Of a stretch of 64,000 nucleotides of DNA, positions 17,583 to 28,680 are shown one piece after another. A program made the position numbers and the translations under genes. The stretch is from NCBI RefSeq assembly GCF_015082335.1, contig NZ_BLRL01000008.1:98203-162202 (forward strand). The letters are read 5' to 3'. Source of the DNA: Moritella sp. F3. Its GTDB lineage: Bacteria > Pseudomonadota > Gammaproteobacteria > Enterobacterales > Moritellaceae. A model generated the notes under the pieces. The model worked only from the letters and a program-made list of their open reading frames with translations. It did not search any database and was not told where the DNA came from. The stretch's first letter is position 1; every line of letters begins with the position of its first letter.

Positions 17583-18860
17583 ATGAAAAATTTAAATCGT
17601 GTTGCTATTGCTGTTTCTGCAGCATTACTTACTTCTGCTGCTGGCGCTGTTGATTTTAACGGTTACATGCGAGCTGGTACTGGCCTTAGTGGTAATAATG
17701 GTGAAAATATCAGTTTTGAAAAAAATAAAATTGGCCGTTTAGGTAATGAGAATGATCTTTACGCAGAGTTTGGTTTCCGCCAAGAATTACCAAAAATAGA
17801 AGGTATGGAAGATCAGAAGTGGGTTGTTGATGCCATGATAGCGCAGGGTAATTCAGGTAATAATGGTTGGGAAGACGGCGACTTCAATGTTGCGCAATTT
17901 AATGTGCAAGCGACAGGTTTGATTGCTAGTGATAAAGAAGCGACGCTGTGGGCGGGTAAGCGTTATTACCAACGTAAAGATATTCACATTACCGATTTCT
18001 ACTATCTAAATACGTCAGCGGGTGCTGGTGGTGGTATTGAAAATCTAAGTGTTGGTCCTGGTAAACTATCTGCTGCTTGGATGTTAGATGAAGGTACTCA
18101 AGAGACTGCCAATGGTATACCACAAGCTGGTGCACCTTCATGGGCTAACGATACTCAAGTAAACGGTAATATTTTTGATGTGCGTTATTCAGGTCTTAAC
18201 TTATGGAACAATGCGACATTAGAGCTGGCTGGTGTATATAACTTTGCTAATGAAAAAGAAAAGCAAACGATCACCGCGGACGATGGTGTTATGTTAACCG
18301 CTATTTTACAACAAGGTTTAAGTAACGGCTTTAACCAAACCGTATTGCAATATGGTACTAGCTCTTATGGTGCACAAATGGCTGACTTAGGCAGTGGTGC
18401 TTGGTTTGACCGTTCTGGAGAACAAAATGATGCTAATGGTTATCGTGTGATTAACTGGGGTGTGATGAGCTTTGGCGATAAAATCGAAGTTGGTCATCAG
18501 CTAATGTATGCAGCATCAACGGATGCATCATACGGCGATGGTATTACTGGCAGTTCGGTTAAAGTTAAGGGGGATCATAGCTTGATGAGTGCTGTTGTTC
18601 GTCCTATGTACAAGTGGAATCAAAATATGAAAACCATCTTAGAATTGGGCGTGTTCTCTGAGTCATATGATGGCCGTGATGATAAAGGTGGTAGCAAAGC
18701 GACTATCGCGCAAGCATGGTCGATGGGTGATAGTTTCTGGGCTCGACCTGAGTTACGTGTATTTGCATCATATATAACTGATGATGAAGGAACGACTCTA
18801 GGATCAAGTAAAGGCGATAGCGACTACTCTATCGGTATGCAAGTTGAAGCTTGGTTCTAA
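17583..18860 (+). CDS. lamB: Maltoporin (LamB family)
   Basis: This outer-membrane trimeric porin admits maltose and maltodextrins. The 425-residue product starts at ATG 17583 with a signal peptide (MKNLNRVAIAVSAALLTSAAGA) and the typical mature N terminus VDFNGYMRAGTGLSGNNGE. Further LamB landmarks are GRLGNENDLYAEFGF, ATLWAGKRYYQRKDIHITDFYY and a C-terminal barrel strand ending in an aromatic residue (VEAWF). An ATG 33 bases earlier has no ribosome binding site. MalT and CRP-like sites lie upstream and a terminator follows, so it is monocistronic. Confidence 0.92.
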   Translation: MKNLNRVAIAVSAALLTSAAGAVDFNGYMRAGTGLSGNNGENISFEKNKIGRLGNENDLYAEFGFRQELPKIEGMEDQKWVVDAMIAQGNSGNNGWEDGDFNVAQFNVQATGLIASDKEATLWAGKRYYQRKDIHITDFYYLNTSAGAGGGIENLSVGPGKLSAAWMLDEGTQETANGIPQAGAPSWANDTQVNGNIFDVRYSGLNLWNNATLELAGVYNFANEKEKQTITADDGVMLTAILQQGLSNGFNQTVLQYGTSSYGAQMADLGSGAWFDRSGEQNDANGYRVINWGVMSFGDKIEVGHQLMYAASTDASYGDGITGSSVKVKGDHSLMSAVVRPMYKWNQNMKTILELGVFSESYDGRDDKGGSKATIAQAWSMGDSFWARPELRVFASYITDDEGTTLGSSKGDSDYSIGMQVEAWF

Positions 18861-18953
18861 CCTCTCACAAATCGCTTCTATGCGTTATACTTAAAATGCA
18901 AGATAGTTAAAGGGGATAATTTTTGTTTGCAGCAAAAACCCTGAATAATAAAG

Positions 18954-18987
18954 ATGCCTAACAGTGAAAGCTGTTAGGTATTTTTTT
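18954..18987 (+). terminator. Terminator of the maltoporin gene
   Basis: ATGCCTAACAG (18954-18964) pairs with CTGTTAGGTAT (18971-18981) around TGAAAG, followed by a run of T. It sits 2 bp before the convergent kinase stop. Confidence 0.88.
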
Positions 18988-18989
18988 GG

Positions 18990-20981
18990 CTAAATTGACT
19001 GGCTAGTGCTATCGCTAGGTAACCATGTGTTAAGCGCCTTACTTAGTCGTTCTGGAGAAATAGGTTTAGTGATATAATCATCCATGCCAGCGGCAAGGCA
19101 TTTCTCTCGGTCGCCCTGCATCGCATTGGCTGTCATGGCGATGATAGGAATTTTATGGTTCATCTTTGTCTGAAAACTGCGAATCAGTGTGACTGCCTCG
19201 TAACCATCCATTATCGGCATTTGGCAATCCATTAGCACTAAGTCGTAAGTTTTGCTTTCAAGCGCATGCACAGCTTCTTGGCCGTTATTGACGACATCTG
19301 CGAAAAAGCCTAATTTTTTCAGGACCCCCGTTGCAACCAGTTGGTTAGTAAGGCTATCTTCGGCAAGTAAAATACGAACATTTTTACGCGTAGTTGGTGG
19401 TATTGGATATTCGGTAACGGCTGTTGTTATCATGTTTAATTGTGTTTGTGATGGCGCTTGTGCTTTGGCAAAGCGAGCAGTAAACCAGAATTCAGCCCCT
19501 TTACCTTCTTCGCTGATAATTCCAATTTCCCCTCCCATCAATTCGGATAATTGTTTTGATATAGAAAGGCCCAAACCGGAACCGCCATATTTGCGAGTCG
19601 TCGATGAATCTACCTGGGTGAATTTATCGAACAGTCGCTTTTGTCGATCTTCAGGTATACCTATACCAGTATCTTTTATTGAAAATCGAAGTTCCATTTC
19701 ATTTTCTGTTGCTGATAATAAGGTGACCAAAATAATAACTTTGCCCTTCGAGGTAAACTTAATCGCATTGCCTAGTAGATTCGTTAATACCTGTCTTAAG
19801 CGTTCAGGGTCACCTTGAGCGTATATCGGCACTTGGGAGGCTATCTCGCAGTTAAACTCTAAGCCTTCGGCTTGAACTTGCTGAGAGTGCAGAGTACATA
19901 AATTATGAATTATTGCGTGTAAATCAAAATCGATGATTTCTAAATCCAGCTGACCCGCTTCAATCTTGGAAAAGTCGAGAATATCGTTAATGAGGCTCAG
20001 TAATGATTCGCCGCTGGCGCGAGCTATTTGTGCATAGTGGCGCTGTTCGTCCTTGAGCTGTGTATCTAGCAGTAAATCGAGCATTCCGATAACACCATTC
20101 ATAGGTGTGCGGATCTCGTGGCTCATATTAGCGAGAAACTCACTTTTGGCGCTGTTCGATTCCTCGGCTTTTTTCGCAAGTATGCTCGTGGTGACAATAT
20201 TCTCGAGCAGTTCTTCATTCATACCGCTGATTTTCTTCGCCATTATGTTGGCACGGGTCTTCTCATTACTTGCCTGTAGTGCAGATTGCATAGCTTCATT
20301 TTTGCTGATGAGTAGTGATTCTTGGCTATTTAAAATATTGTTGCGCATGATATTAAAATTTTCGGTTAGCTGACCAATTTCATCCTTTGAAACGGGCGGT
20401 AAACTAATGTCAAAATTACCGTTGGCCAATTCCTTAGTCGCTTGTTTTAGTTTTAATATTGGCAATTGGATTAATTGGTTCTGCATAAACAATTCAATGC
20501 ATATAATGAGCAGCATCATTAGGATTAAAAAAATTTTAAGTTCCAAAATACGCCGTTCGGTAAACTCGTGTTTGGCGGCCCAATCGATGTGTAGTGTAAG
20601 ATATCCTACAGTAATATCTTCATTTACCAATGGATAATCAATCTTAATATGGTTGGCATGTTGTTCTGACAGGGCGACTTCATTTGATGAAAAAAGTGGA
20701 TACTTTTGTTTTCTATCAGCGTCGTATAATGTTAGGTGTGCCCAGTTTTGTTGGTGTAATTGTTTTTGATAATCTAATGATGAAAACAAGGTTGCAAAGT
20801 CATTCGCGATTAAATATCTAATCACATCGTTTTCTATAGATTTGATTCCATTTTGCATTTGTTCTCTAAAATCAGCACGCGCATAATTAAATAATTTTGG
20901 CGCCCAATACCATTGAATTACACTCGTGAAAATACAAAAACCAACAATGACAGGGACCATTAGCTTTAATTTAATGCTCAT
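18990..20981 (-). CDS. Hybrid sensor histidine kinase/response regulator
   Basis: The 663-residue membrane kinase has TM1 near residues 7-25 and a short periplasmic sensor. TM2 is around [17 protein letters not shown], and HAMP follows ([21 protein letters not shown]). A coiled linker leads to HisKA ([19 protein letters not shown]) and HATPase_c ([44 protein letters not shown]). The C-terminal receiver has its Asp in [14 protein letters not shown]. No HPt domain is present, so phosphotransfer to a separate HPt protein is likely. No cognate regulator is adjacent. Its ligand is unknown; proximity to malK is not evidence of a sugar role. Confidence 0.88.
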   Translation of the reverse strand: MSIKLKLMVPVIVGFCIFTSVIQWYWAPKLFNYARADFREQMQNGIKSIENDVIRYLIANDFATLFSSLDYQKQLHQQNWAHLTLYDADRKQKYPLFSSNEVALSEQHANHIKIDYPLVNEDITVGYLTLHIDWAAKHEFTERRILELKIFLILMMLLIICIELFMQNQLIQLPILKLKQATKELANGNFDISLPPVSKDEIGQLTENFNIMRNNILNSQESLLISKNEAMQSALQASNEKTRANIMAKKISGMNEELLENIVTTSILAKKAEESNSAKSEFLANMSHEIRTPMNGVIGMLDLLLDTQLKDEQRHYAQIARASGESLLSLINDILDFSKIEAGQLDLEIIDFDLHAIIHNLCTLHSQQVQAEGLEFNCEIASQVPIYAQGDPERLRQVLTNLLGNAIKFTSKGKVIILVTLLSATENEMELRFSIKDTGIGIPEDRQKRLFDKFTQVDSSTTRKYGGSGLGLSISKQLSELMGGEIGIISEEGKGAEFWFTARFAKAQAPSQTQLNMITTAVTEYPIPPTTRKNVRILLAEDSLTNQLVATGVLKKLGFFADVVNNGQEAVHALESKTYDLVLMDCQMPIMDGYEAVTLIRSFQTKMNHKIPIIAMTANAMQGDREKCLAAGMDDYITKPISPERLSKALNTWLPSDSTSQSI

Positions 20982-21464
20982 TTAGGCCCTTACTTTGGTT
21001 GGATGTGAAATCTATCTAAGTTCATGTTTTTTTAAATGGTCCATAATCTATCATAGTGGCAATGGTTACTTGTTGCATAGGAACGCCTTGCAGTAATAAG
21101 CGTAACTGAAATGAGAACATGCAAACTTCCTTTTATCGATGACATGCCATTAATTGTAGTAATCGAATTTATAATCACCTCTATATTGTCGATGTGATAA
21201 AACTCATCGTCATAAGGTATTAGGGCGTAACAATGAAGTATTGTAGAGGTAAGTCAAAGTGACCAAAATTATGCACAATTAAATCTATATGGCAGCGGTC
21301 GTTACGTCTTATATTTCTTGTTCATCGAGGGCACTGAAAATAAGAGAGTAAATAGTGAGGATAATAATTAAGATGTCGAGATGACTTAATTAAATACAAG
21401 GGGTAATAGCCAATACCTTGCATATTGGCTAAGTTGATTGAAGCGTCTGAAACCCTATAAATAA
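20982..21464. other. Spacer between malK and the hybrid kinase gene
   Basis: No coding sequence is evident in these 483 bases. A perfect 9-bp stem TAGCCAATA (21407-21415) with TATTGGCTA (21423-21431) lies about 34 bp past the malK stop. It lacks a clear U-tract, so it may be a weak terminator or an mRNA-end stabiliser. The remainder should hold the kinase promoter, which I cannot pinpoint. Confidence 0.4.
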
Positions 21465-22574
21465 TTAACTGGTTGTTTCTTTATACAAACGCTGGCAGGC
21501 TTGACCATCTTTATGGAACAAGTGGCAGCGATGTGCAGGAATACCAATATCTAATTTCTCGCCAGCTTCAATTGATAGCGTATCAGCAACACGATAAATC
21601 ACATCTTCATCACTGCCTTCAATGTGTAAATAAACTTGGGTTTCATTACCCAATTTTTCAACCACAATAGTTTCACCGGCAATCACGATATCAGCTTGTT
21701 CAACTGAGACTAAATGCTCAGGGCGAATACCTAGGGTCATTTCATCACCCGCGTTAACCGTTTTACCATCAACAGGGATCCAGGTACTCTGGCAATTCGG
21801 TAGCAGTACTTCGACACGGTCAGCTTCAGTCGCTTGAATATTGACGTTAATAAAATTCATTTTTGGTGAGCCAATAAAACCAGCGACAAAAATATTTTTC
21901 GGATAATGATAAATATCGAGCGGGGCGCCGACTTGCGCCACATTACCACCGTCGAGTACTACGATCTTATCGGCCATAGTCATCGCTTCAACTTGATCAT
22001 GTGTTACGTAGATCATGGTGCAGCCTAATTGCTTGTGCAGCTTGGCTAATTCAATACGCATTTTTACCCGTAATGCAGCATCTAAATTTGATAATGGTTC
22101 ATCTAACAAAAATACTTCTGGTTGTGATACTAACGTACGACCAATCGCCACACGTTGACGTTGTCCACCAGATAATGATTTTGGTTTACGATCTAATAAT
22201 GGCGTTAATTGCAGAATATCTGCCGCATGTTTCACGCGATCTTTAATTAACTGTTTATCTGCTTTTGCTAATTTTAAGCCAAACGACATGTTATCGGTTA
22301 AATCTAAGTGTGGGTAAAGCGCATAAGATTGAAATACCATGCCGACACCACGTTTAGAGGGTTCGACATCGTTCATGCGTTTGCCACCAATAAATAAATC
22401 ACCCGAGGTGATATCTTCAAGCCCAGCAATACAACGTAACAGAGTTGACTTACCGCAACCTGACGGACCAACGAAAACGACAAATTCACCATCGTTTATT
22501 TCTAGATCTACGTTTTTAGAAATCAGTACATCATCATAGGCTTTACATACATTGTTTAACGTGACAGTTGCCAT
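21465..22574 (-). CDS. malK: Maltose/maltodextrin ABC transporter ATP-binding protein
   Basis: MalK powers MalFG and, in E. coli, restrains MalT when transport is idle. The 369-residue protein has Walker [10 protein letters not shown] near residue 36, the Q-loop in [14 protein letters not shown], signature [13 protein letters not shown], Walker [13 protein letters not shown] and the switch histidine in [12 protein letters not shown]-terminal regulatory TOBE/MOP domain follows ([25 protein letters not shown]). It is divergent from malE over a 397-bp control region with several MalT-box cores. Confidence 0.95.
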   Translation of the reverse strand: MATVTLNNVCKAYDDVLISKNVDLEINDGEFVVFVGPSGCGKSTLLRCIAGLEDITSGDLFIGGKRMNDVEPSKRGVGMVFQSYALYPHLDLTDNMSFGLKLAKADKQLIKDRVKHAADILQLTPLLDRKPKSLSGGQRQRVAIGRTLVSQPEVFLLDEPLSNLDAALRVKMRIELAKLHKQLGCTMIYVTHDQVEAMTMADKIVVLDGGNVAQVGAPLDIYHYPKNIFVAGFIGSPKMNFINVNIQATEADRVEVLLPNCQSTWIPVDGKTVNAGDEMTLGIRPEHLVSVEQADIVIAGETIVVEKLGNETQVYLHIEGSDEDVIYRVADTLSIEAGEKLDIGIPAHRCHLFHKDGQACQRLYKETTS

Positions 22575-22971
22575 CTCGCGAGTCCTTTTTATGACTAATT
22601 AGAATATCTTACACAGCATTCTTCGATGTTGATAGTGTGTTTTATACAGGTCTTAACTGCATCATCCTTGAGAAAGATTTTTAGGGGGGAGTAGATAGGA
22701 GGAGTGCATAGATCACATTTTATTGATGGTTGCTTTATTATCACTCTAAATAGGTAATTTATTGCGCATTAGTGTGCGAGTCATCGCATTTTTATCGCCT
22801 TTATTAATCAACTAAGTAAAATATATTGTTCAAGTTCACGCTTTTGGATTTGCGGGTGCTAGGCGTAGGGTAAAGGATGATGTTGGTAATGACTTTTTGT
22901 ATGACTATACCATCCAACACAGACAGCTTGTCTGGTAAGTTTGAACGCTAATTTAATAAGGATATAAAGTG
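22575..22971. promoter_or_regulatory. Divergent malK-malE control region with MalT boxes
   Basis: Cores matching GGA(T/G)GA occur at 22662-22667 (reverse, in AAGGATGATG read on the minus strand), 22698-22703 (GGAGGA) and 22875-22880 (GGATGA, again in AAGGATGATG). A one-mismatch core GGAGTA at 22688-22693 is spaced 10 bp before the second. E. coli malEp/malKp uses an analogous array. A TCACA half-site at 22713-22717 lacks a partner. Confidence 0.6.
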
Positions 22972-24147
22972 ATGAGAAAAACCTTAACGGCAGTTGCACT
23001 ACTAACTGCAATGAACTCTTTTTCTGCCTTTGCTGCTATTGAAGAAGGCCAGTTAACGATTTGGATTAACGGTGACAAAGGTTACAACGGTCTTGCTGAA
23101 GTTGGTAAACAGTTTGAAGCTGATACTGGCATCAAGGTGACTGTCGCACATCCAGATAGCTTACAAGACAAGTTTCCACAAGTCGCGGCTACAGGCGATG
23201 GTCCTGATATCGTATTTTGGGCACATGATCGTTTTGGTGGTTATGCGCAAGCCGGTTTATTAGCTGAAGTTAAACCATCGAAAGAATTAAAAGATAGCAT
23301 GATCGACTTTACGTGGGATGCGGTTAAATACAATGGTAAATATATCGGTTACCCAGTCGCGGTTGAATCGTTATCACTTATCTATAATAAAGATTTAGTT
23401 AAAACGCCACCGAAGAATTGGGAAGATATCGCTGCATTAGATAAGCAGCTTAAAACCCAGGGTAAATCTGCGATCATGTGGAACTTAAAAGAACCGTACT
23501 TCACTTGGCCTCTGATGGCTGCTGACGGTGGTTATGCGTTTAAAACCAATGCGACGGGTTATGATGTTAAAGATGCTGGTGTGAATAACGCGGGCGTTAA
23601 AGGTAGCATGGCGTTAGTACAAAAACTATTAACGGATAACGTCATTTCTCCTGATATGGATTACTCGGTATCTGAGTCTGAATTTATCAAAGGCAATGTG
23701 GCGATGACGATCAATGGCCCGTGGGCATGGGGTAACGTTGATAAATCGGAAATAAACTATGGTGTTGCACAATTACCGAAGTTTAATGGTAGTCACTCTA
23801 AACCGTTTGTGGGTGTATTAACGGCGGGTATCAGCACGGCGTCGCCAAACAAAGATTTAGCCGTTGAGTTTATCGAAAACTACTTATTGACTGATGAAGG
23901 TCTGGCTAAAGTGAACAGTGACAAGCCATTAGGTGCTGTGGCATTGACATCATACCAAGAGCAGTTAGCGACAGATAGCCGTATTGCGGCAACAATGGAC
24001 AATGCAATGAACGGTGAAGTAATGCCGAACATCCCACAGATGAATGCATTCTGGGGCGCAACTAAAAATGCCATCATTAACATTGTCGATGGTCGTCAAT
24101 CGATTGATGCGGCATTAAGTGATGCAGAAAAGCAGATGACTAAATAG
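22972..24147 (+). CDS. malE: Maltose/maltodextrin-binding periplasmic protein
   Basis: This is the soluble receptor for MalFGK. The 391-residue product has a signal peptide ([21 protein letters not shown]) and a mature start [19 protein letters not shown] that is nearly identical to E. coli MalE. Also visible are [37 protein letters not shown] [12 protein letters not shown], and [15 protein letters not shown] 22972 is used; GTG 22969 directly before it is also possible, since AAGGA at 22958-22962 suits either. First gene of malEFG. Confidence 0.95.
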   Translation: MRKTLTAVALLTAMNSFSAFAAIEEGQLTIWINGDKGYNGLAEVGKQFEADTGIKVTVAHPDSLQDKFPQVAATGDGPDIVFWAHDRFGGYAQAGLLAEVKPSKELKDSMIDFTWDAVKYNGKYIGYPVAVESLSLIYNKDLVKTPPKNWEDIAALDKQLKTQGKSAIMWNLKEPYFTWPLMAADGGYAFKTNATGYDVKDAGVNNAGVKGSMALVQKLLTDNVISPDMDYSVSESEFIKGNVAMTINGPWAWGNVDKSEINYGVAQLPKFNGSHSKPFVGVLTAGISTASPNKDLAVEFIENYLLTDEGLAKVNSDKPLGAVALTSYQEQLATDSRIAATMDNAMNGEVMPNIPQMNAFWGATKNAIINIVDGRQSIDAALSDAEKQMTK

Positions 24148-24281
24148 GCTTTAAGCCCTTTTTGTTTAAGTCTTCTTTGTTTTAATACTCTCTGTTTAGT
24201 ACTTTTGTTTTAATCATCGGAAGTACTGAGATAAGAGGAGGGGTCATCTCTCCTCTTGCTGTTTATTAGGTAGGTTCTTCC

Positions 24282-25883
24282 ATGCAGACTGTTAAAGTAG
24301 CTGAAATTCTGGGTGATGATACACCAGACTCTCAACAGACTCCCGACCAAGTCAATTCTCGATTTATTTCTCCGCATTTTATTAAATGGTGCACCCTGAT
24401 CCTGATTGGGTTAATGAATGGTTATGCGTCAATATTGATGTACTCACGTGGTGAGACGTCATTTGCTGTATTAACCTTGATATTAACTTCGTTAGCCTTG
24501 TATATTTTTGGTAGTAAAAAGACTTATGCACACCGTTATATTTACCCTGGTGTCGCGGGCATGATCTTGTTTATTATTTTCCCTCTGGTCTACACGGTTG
24601 GTATCGCCTTTACCAATTACAGTGCTACTAATCAGCTGTCTTTTGAACGAGCTCAATCTGTCCTGCTTGATAATACCTATCAAAGTGGTGACAGCTATAA
24701 ATTCGAGTTGTATCGCAGTGAAAATGGTTATCGTCTGGCAGTGAAAGACGGTGCGCAATTATTAGTGACTGATGAAATTAATTTAACCAAGCCAGAAAGC
24801 TTACGCTTAACGCTTAATGCCACTGATGCAGTTATCGGTAGCAAAGCGAAAATAAAAGACATTATCAAAAACCGTTCGACGTTAAATACGGTTGATTTGG
24901 TATTACCAAACGGTAACGAAATTCGCATGAGCGGGTTACGTAAATTTGCCGCAGTACAACCGCTTTATCGTGTTGAAAGCGATGGTACGACATTAGTTAA
25001 TAATAAAGATAATACGGTATTGATTCCCAATATGGATACTGGTTTTTATCAGACTATCGATGCGGAAGGTAACTATATTGGCGATCCGTTAGCGCCTGGT
25101 TTTACTGTGGTGATCGGCACCGCTAACTTTGAACGTATTTGGCAAGATGATGGTATTAAAGAGCCTTTCATCAGTATTTTCTTTTGGACGATTATTTTCT
25201 CTGGTTTGTCAGTTATCGCAACTGTGGTCATCGGACTGGTATTGGCAAGTATCGTGCAGTGGGAAGCGTTACGCGGCCGTGCTGTCTACCGCATGCTGTT
25301 AATTTTACCTTACGCGGTACCGTCATTTATTTCTATCCTGATCTTTAAAGGTTTATTTAACCAAAGCTTTGGTGAAATTAATATGGTGTTAGAGGCGATG
25401 TTTGGGCTGTCACCAAGCTGGTTCTCGGATCCTATCTCTGCCAAGGCCATGGTATTGATGGTGAATATTTGGTTAGGTTTCCCGTACATGATGATCTTAA
25501 GCATGGGTATGTTGAAATCCATCCCAGATGATTTATATGAAGCATCGGCGCTTGATGGTGCTGGGCCGCTGCAGAACTTCAAAAACATTACTTTCCCAAT
25601 GATGATGAAACCATTGTTACCGTTAATGATTGCCAGCTTCTCGTTTAACTTTAATAACTTTGTATTGATTCAGCTGTTAACACAAGGCGGACCAAACATG
25701 ATTGGTACCAGTGAGCCTGCAGGTTATACCGACTTGTTAGTGAACTACACCTATCGCATCGCCTTTGAAGGTGCTGGTGGTCAAGACTTTGGTTTAGCCA
25801 GTGCAATTACGACGCTTATCTTCTTGTTAGTGGGTGGTTTAGCACTCTTTAACTTACGTTTTACCAAGTTGTCAGAGAAGTAA
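24282..25883 (+). CDS. malF: Maltose ABC transporter permease MalF
   Basis: The 533-residue inner-membrane permease has three N-terminal TM helices, then the large periplasmic P2 domain (about residues 105-285) that is characteristic of MalF. Further TM helices follow. The EAA loop reads [31 protein letters not shown], which docks on Mal[23 protein letters not shown] motif near the C terminus is typical. It lies 134 bp after malE, a gap that in many enterics holds a processing or attenuation element; I see no strong hairpin with a T-run here. Confidence 0.95.
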   Translation: MQTVKVAEILGDDTPDSQQTPDQVNSRFISPHFIKWCTLILIGLMNGYASILMYSRGETSFAVLTLILTSLALYIFGSKKTYAHRYIYPGVAGMILFIIFPLVYTVGIAFTNYSATNQLSFERAQSVLLDNTYQSGDSYKFELYRSENGYRLAVKDGAQLLVTDEINLTKPESLRLTLNATDAVIGSKAKIKDIIKNRSTLNTVDLVLPNGNEIRMSGLRKFAAVQPLYRVESDGTTLVNNKDNTVLIPNMDTGFYQTIDAEGNYIGDPLAPGFTVVIGTANFERIWQDDGIKEPFISIFFWTIIFSGLSVIATVVIGLVLASIVQWEALRGRAVYRMLLILPYAVPSFISILIFKGLFNQSFGEINMVLEAMFGLSPSWFSDPISAKAMVLMVNIWLGFPYMMILSMGMLKSIPDDLYEASALDGAGPLQNFKNITFPMMMKPLLPLMIASFSFNFNNFVLIQLLTQGGPNMIGTSEPAGYTDLLVNYTYRIAFEGAGGQDFGLASAITTLIFLLVGGLALFNLRFTKLSEK

Positions 25884-25921
25884 CAGACAACAATAACAAA
25901 CAGAATAGAAGGAATAACAGT

Positions 25922-26812
25922 ATGGCTATGGTACAAGGGAAATCATTAAAATATCGTGTGTGGGCTGCCCATTTGGCGCTCTGTGCGTTACTGGTAGTGA
26001 TTATATTCCCATTGGTTATGGTAGTGGCAATTTCGTTGCGTGAAGGTAACTTTGCCACGGGTGGTATTATCCCCACATCACCGACATTAGATCACTGGCG
26101 TTTAGCGTTAGGCTTCTCGGTAACGAATGCCGATGGCAGTATTACACCACCGCCATTCCCTGTGTTGTTGTGGTTGTGGAACTCGGTAAAAGTCGCGGCG
26201 ATATCGTCGGTGATGATTGTAGCGCTATCAACTACATCGGCTTATGCGTTTGCACGTTTACGCTTCGGCGGTAAAGACACTATCTTAAAAGCGATGATGA
26301 TCTTCCAAATGTTCCCTGCTGTATTAGCGCTGGTGGCTTTGTATGCTTTGTTCGATAAGTTAGGTCAGTATGTGCCGTTCTTGGGACTGAATACCCACGG
26401 CGGCCTGATCTTTGCGTATCTGGGTGGCATTGCACTGCATGTATGGACAATTAAAGGCTACTTCGAATCGATTGACGGTTCATTAGAAGAAGCGGCTGCA
26501 CTGGATGGTGCGACGCCTTGGCAAGCATTCCGTTTGGTGCTGTTGCCATTGTCTGTGCCAATTCTGGCGGTGGTATTTATCCTCGCGTTCATTGCGGCGG
26601 TAACCGAAGTGCCAGTGGCCTCGTTACTATTGTCTGATGTGAATAACTATACATTAGCGGTTGGTATGCAGCAGTACTTGTATCCACAAAACTACCTGTG
26701 GGGTGACTTTGCAGCTGCTGCCGTGTTATCCGCATTACCTATCACTGCGGTGTTCCTAGTGGCACAGCGTTGGTTAGTTGGTGGTTTAACGTCAGGTGGT
26801 GTGAAAGGTTAG
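25922..26812 (+). CDS. malG: Maltose ABC transporter permease MalG
   Basis: The 296-residue inner-membrane permease is the partner of MalF. It has six TM helices, with the first at about residues 14-36. The EAA loop is [30 protein letters not shown]. The C terminus is [15 protein letters not shown]; in E. coli the MalG C-terminal tail reaches into the MalK dimer. AAGGA lies upstream of ATG 25922, 38 bp after malF, so the two are co-transcribed. Confidence 0.95.
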   Translation: MAMVQGKSLKYRVWAAHLALCALLVVIIFPLVMVVAISLREGNFATGGIIPTSPTLDHWRLALGFSVTNADGSITPPPFPVLLWLWNSVKVAAISSVMIVALSTTSAYAFARLRFGGKDTILKAMMIFQMFPAVLALVALYALFDKLGQYVPFLGLNTHGGLIFAYLGGIALHVWTIKGYFESIDGSLEEAAALDGATPWQAFRLVLLPLSVPILAVVFILAFIAAVTEVPVASLLLSDVNNYTLAVGMQQYLYPQNYLWGDFAAAAVLSALPITAVFLVAQRWLVGGLTSGGVKG

Positions 26813-27418
26813 CTCGCTAATAACGTCATAAAGTAAGTAATTATAAGTGTCGTTACGAACCTGTATGGCAGGTACAGTTAGCTTGTAACGATACTTGTAT
26901 AATTTAAGCCAGTAGATGATGTTTCTTTGTTGAAAGAAGCGTTGTCCGCTGGCTTTGTTGTTTGTGAAGTGAATTTGGAAATGAGACATGCTATTAACGT
27001 ATTTCAGCGAGCTTTCTCTGGCAAAATCTGGAAGCAATTACTATTGGCTAGTTTAATCACTCTAACAAGGTTTTACACTGAAGTGGCTTTGCATACAGGT
27101 ATAATGAAATCTAGTCTAATCTAATTATGTTTTTCTAAACATCGGTGGTTTATATTAGCAAACAGTCTCAATTTTATTTTTGTTAAATATAAGGTGTTGA
27201 AATATAAAGCTTCTATACTTTATCAAATTGACTTATAGAGAACCCTATAAATAAAAGTCTTAATTTTGCGGAACGGAATACTTAAATCCAGACTACCATT
27301 AACCTATTAATACATTGATTGTAAAAGCAACTTAAGATGTTTTTATTTGATTTTTACAGCATTTTAAGAAAGTACTTATAAAGACGTCTGTATAATAAGG
27401 CAATAGGGAGTTTTGCAC
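26813..27418. other. 600-bp spacer after malG with nested inverted repeats
   Basis: No convincing gene is present. An imperfect inverted repeat spans 26845-26896: AAGTGTCGTTAC with GTAACGATACTT, 11 of 12 pairs. It encloses a second hairpin ACCTG-tatgg-CAGGT at 26859-26873. There is no U-tract. The remaining sequence is AT-rich with short open frames that look accidental. AGGGAG at 27405-27410 serves the next gene. Confidence 0.4.
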
Positions 27419-28474
27419 ATGTTGAATGCTTTTACTCAATTTATAGAGTCCTCTTTTGAGTTTATCTGGTCTCTGCTGCTCTTCGTGTTGGAATACCCAT
27501 TGATGCCTAATCAGCGTATTTTCTGGCTGTATATGCTCAGTTCCAGCATTCTGGCCTTCTATGTCTTTTATGTAAGTATCCGGCTAGATCCATCACATAG
27601 ATCATCTCTCAAGGCATTTATCCGTTTTCTACTCCCAAAGGATATTTGGCTCAATTCATCTGCTTGGCTCGATGTTAGATATTTCTTTTTTCACCAGATA
27701 TTTCGCCTGATTATCTACGGTGCGTTTCTGGCCGGAGTGCTTAATCTGACCTTTCAGGTTATTACTGGTAGGGCAGACCTGATTGGGGGAAATGCGCTGA
27801 ATTTTGATTCAAACATTACAACTGTTGTGATATCAGTGATATATATGTTTGTTCTTGTCGCCTTTGTGGATTTAGTGTCCTATGGTATCCATTATCTACA
27901 GCATAAAATACCGTTCTTATGGGCCTTCCATAAAGTGCACCATAGCCTGGAGGTTATGCATCCTTTGTCCAATTACCGTGAACATCCAATCGACAATATT
28001 GTCTATGCAATAGGTACCGGTGCGGCTCATGGGCTGCTTATGGGGTTAGCCAGTAATCTGTTTGGCTACGTGCCTAGTGCACCTCAGGTTCTGGGGGTTC
28101 CCCTGCTGATATTTGCCTTTAATATCTTGGGCTATAATTTGAGGCACTCTCATGTGTGGTTACGCTGGCCGGGACAGTGGTCGATGTTGTTTGCATCACC
28201 TGCGCATCATCATATCCACCACAGCTGCCACCCTGATCATATTGATAAGAACTTCGCTTTTATATTTCCTTTCTGGGATGTTCTGTTTCGCACTTATCAC
28301 CTACCAGAAACAAACAAAGATGTCCGTTTCGGAATATCAATGCATTACGCGAGTGAATACAAAAGCTGTATGGGCATCTACTTTATTCCCTTTAGAGACG
28401 CTTTGGCACCGATTTCCAAAAGGCTAAAACGCATTTTCAAGAAAATCGTTATCATTTTTTACAGCCAAAGATAG
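27419..28474 (+). CDS. Sterol desaturase/fatty acid hydroxylase superfamily membrane protein
   Basis: This 351-residue membrane enzyme carries the di-iron histidine motifs of the family: HYLQHK, HKVHHS, then HSHVW and HHHIHHS. Several TM helices flank them. Members hydroxylate or desaturate lipids, sterols or carotenoids using oxygen; the substrate is unknown. ATG 27419 has AGGGAG 8 bases upstream. Codon use stands out: the first 120 or so codons contain no TTA for leucine, while CTG, CTC and CTA dominate, with AGA, AGG and GGA also used. Neighbouring mal genes favour TTA. It may be acquired. It stands alone. Confidence 0.82.
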   Translation: MLNAFTQFIESSFEFIWSLLLFVLEYPLMPNQRIFWLYMLSSSILAFYVFYVSIRLDPSHRSSLKAFIRFLLPKDIWLNSSAWLDVRYFFFHQIFRLIIYGAFLAGVLNLTFQVITGRADLIGGNALNFDSNITTVVISVIYMFVLVAFVDLVSYGIHYLQHKIPFLWAFHKVHHSLEVMHPLSNYREHPIDNIVYAIGTGAAHGLLMGLASNLFGYVPSAPQVLGVPLLIFAFNILGYNLRHSHVWLRWPGQWSMLFASPAHHHIHHSCHPDHIDKNFAFIFPFWDVLFRTYHLPETNKDVRFGISMHYASEYKSCMGIYFIPFRDALAPISKRLKRIFKKIVIIFYSQR

Positions 28475-28565
28475 CTATTTATAACTTCCGTCTTATCGAC
28501 ATCTCTCATAATATTTTTCATAATTATGTCCTCTAATTAAATAATGAGGCTATTAAATTACATAT

Positions 28566-28591
28566 AAGTAACCTTATATATATGGTTACTT
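28566..28591 (+). terminator. Possible terminator after the desaturase-family gene
   Basis: AAGTAACC (28566-28573) pairs with GGTTACTT (28584-28591) across a TA-rich loop and is followed by TATTTATT. The U-tract is interrupted, so strength is uncertain. Confidence 0.45.
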
Positions 28592-28680
28592 TATTTATTC
28601 CGCTAGATTGTTTACATTAACGCCCTTCAGCAAGCTCACGCATAACACGTCATAAGCACAGAGAATGGTTGTAATAAACA

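Noticed and set aside
11341..18987. Similar hairpins with TGCCT and TAACAG arms at 11349 and 18954 as a dispersed repeat family
   Set aside because: The arms resemble each other only as ordinary terminators, with different orientation and loop sequences.
19252..19818. 188-residue open frame opposite the hybrid kinase gene
   Set aside because: It is fully antisense to well-conserved HATPase and receiver sequence and has no family motif; it reflects codon bias.
22702..22717. Possible CRP site before malE (TCACA at 22713-22717)
   Set aside because: The left half GAGTG does not match TGTGA, so only a half-site is present.
26927..27124. 65-residue open frame in the spacer after malG
   Set aside because: No ribosome binding site, no family features and no gene-like neighbours; likely chance in AT-rich DNA.
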